64,000 bases of DNA from Diadema setosum (taxonomy: Eukaryota > Echinodermata > Echinoidea > Diadematoida > Diadematidae), in NCBI GenBank assembly GCA_033980235.1, contig CM067062.1, positions 4,174,696-4,238,695 of the forward strand, in the 5' to 3' direction. How positions within the stretch are numbered: position 1 is the stretch's first letter; the number at the start of each line of letters is the position of its first letter. Positions 62,195-64,000 of this stretch are shown here, one piece after another. The translations under genes and the position numbers were made by a program. The notes below the pieces were generated by a model. It was not told where the DNA came from. It did not search any database and worked only from the letters and a program-made list of their open reading frames with translations.

Positions 62195-62492
62195 GCAATG
62201 CGTATTACGAAAAGCATCTATAGCGAGAGCGTTGATCGCTTCCATTCTCCTCCCATGTTGTTGTCAATGGAAACTATGGAGGATGCGTTTAGCAAGTACC
62301 AATACCTAAATCGAACCTGAGAACCTATTGTAGGCGGGCACACAATGCGTCTTACGAGAAGCGTCTTTTAGCGAGGGCGTTGATCGCTTCCATTCTCCTC
62401 CCATGTAGTTGTTGTCAATGAAAACTAAAGAGGATGCGTTTAGCAAGTACCAATACCTAGATAGAACCTGAGAACCCATTGTAGGCGGGGGT
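62195..62492. repeat. Two-copy tandem duplication, about 149-bp unit
   Basis: GTTGATCGCTTCCATTCTCC, GATGCGTTTAGCAAGTACCA and ATTGTAGGCGGG occur in the same order in both copies (about 62195-62340 and 62343-62490), with a few mismatches. The region from 61900 is richer in CpG than its surroundings. It lies downstream of EIF2B1. Confidence 0.85.
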
Positions 62493-64000
62493 TCAAAATG
62501 AAGTTAATTAACGATAGTCGTCTTTTGAGATCGTATTCTTTGCATGTACTAAAAACCCTCAAATTCCGCACATGGTCGTAATGTTGCAGAACATCAAAGA
62601 CTGCTTTCGCGTCTGTTCTGCTGCAGCTGTATACCTCCGTAACATTCTGAATTCCCGCCATATTAGGCACATTTCCTTTATAGGGAACCGCATTTAATGT
62701 GTGTGTGTTTGTTTGTTGTTGTTTTTTTAACGAACCTAAGCTAATAGCGAACCATATTTCATTGTGTGATTAACGAACTTCAGAATAATCAATTGAATCC
62801 CCCCCAAAAAAAAAAAACCACACAAACAAACAAACAAACATTTCAATGTCCTGCGTTGTCAATAGTGATAAAAGGTCCGTTTTTACTTAGTAGTGTGTCT
62901 CAGTACTCCTGTGTTTATTTTTAAGGATGTGCCTCTCCTTATGATTGCGATTGAGGTTCACCTATTTCTTTCCCGCAAGCTTGAAAAGGAAGCAGCTAAA
63001 ATTCAGGCAAGGAGACGAGTTTTTTTTTTTTTTCCATGAGATACAATCATTAAGACACAGAGTACGTTTTATTCCCGAAAGTTGTGTGATTGCTTATGCG
63101 CTAAAGAATTGTGTCCATTATATGTATCAGGCACTATACCAAACGGCTGAAATCTGCTGAAAGTCGAACTTTTCATTTCCATTTCAAGCGGGGATAGACT
63201 AGAAATTAGTTTGTCTATACTGACAGGAGACACTAGTTTTCCAGTACATACTCCGCATTTAAACAGTCGCCGTATTTTCATGGTCAGAATCAGATACACA
63301 CGTGATATTATCATAAAAATGAAAATACAAAACAACTAAACACGACTTATATGTACAAATATTATGAACTTCAATGAATTATATACCTACCTGTAATAGT
63401 CCGCAAAAAAAAACAAGCACGCCAAACAAATAATTTGATAGAATTAATAGAACACTCAGCGATATCATGCATGGCAGATCAAATCAAGTTCAATTGGTGA
63501 GAAAGCTAAATGAAGTTAAAAAGTTGACTTCTTTACGTTTCTCTTCCAATTTATGAATACAGAATTACACTATTGAAGCGGATTGTTTCTGTTGCGAACG
63601 ATCGCCATATAAAGCATTTTTAGTCTTCTGAGCAAATCCGAATCCCTATATACTTTGATTTTTGCTTCATAATGTAATAACACTGGTTATAACTTTAAAA
63701 AGGACTCGCAAATTCAAAGTTTCAAACAGTATACCATAACATTACATTGAACACGGTGTATTTCAAAAAACATTTTGAATGCGTTGTGTGTTAGCATGTT
63801 AATGGAATCAATCTGCCTTTTATTTTCCGTACGTAAAGCGCACAGAAACGTAACCAAATGTTACCAAATACAGTGGAATCCATTGTACGGGGTGGTATTA
63901 TCATCCCATTCCTTTTTACTTTTATTTGCTTGAAGCAGTAGTCAAACCATGTGTCATTATCGTAGCGACATCACTTAGGGATTAGAATGTATGAAGATAA
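62493..64000. other. Right-hand flank without recognised gene
   Basis: AT-rich sequence with short A/T runs. Neither strand gives a protein family I recognise. Confidence 0.5.

Overview
The window is animal genomic DNA, AT-rich, with short conserved exons separated by long introns full of small transposon relics. I infer a marine invertebrate deuterostome (echinoderm, hemichordate or cephalochordate grade) from vertebrate-like exon phases and protein lengths, palindromic MITEs with TA or TTAA ends, tRNA-derived SINEs and a broken CR1/L2-type LINE. The species cannot be fixed from the sequence alone. There is no prokaryotic-style gene cluster here and no CRISPR array.

Three genes can be rebuilt exon by exon, with every splice phase agreeing. 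(1) HFM1/MER3, the meiotic crossover helicase, runs on the + strand from the left edge to 24912. Its 5' exons (helicase motifs I-II) lie outside the window; 23 exons and about 1223 codons are present. (2) CDC45, the replicative CMG-helicase component, is complete on the - strand (47749 to 29146): 18 coding exons, 567 aa. It is convergent with HFM1. (3) EIF2B1, the alpha subunit of the eIF2B guanine-nucleotide exchange factor, is complete on the + strand (50666 to 60921): 9 coding exons, 304 aa. It is divergent from CDC45, with 2.9 kb between the start codons. CDC45 has E2F-like sites just upstream of its ATG.

Most of the rest is repeats in introns and intergenic DNA. There are pogo/Tigger-like elements with TA ends in three terminal-repeat families, including a 2.6 kb element carrying internal tandem repeats in an HFM1 intron. 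There are TTAA-flanked palindromic MITEs (four copies of one family plus two others), nested MITE insertions, two elements with telomere-like (TTAGGG)n-type interiors, a 160-bp satellite carrying perfect DR1 nuclear-receptor motifs, four copies of a roughly 480-bp CCTCCGCCAAGG family (one invaded by another element), two tRNA-type SINEs (one inside a large complex inverted repeat) and a decayed LINE between CDC45 and EIF2B1.

The most notable points are a probable GC-AG intron in CDC45, a NAGNAG acceptor in HFM1, the E2F cluster, the DR1 satellite, the TTAGGG-containing MITEs and the nested insertions. I found no convincing previously undescribed protein system; the unexplained structure is in the repeats.
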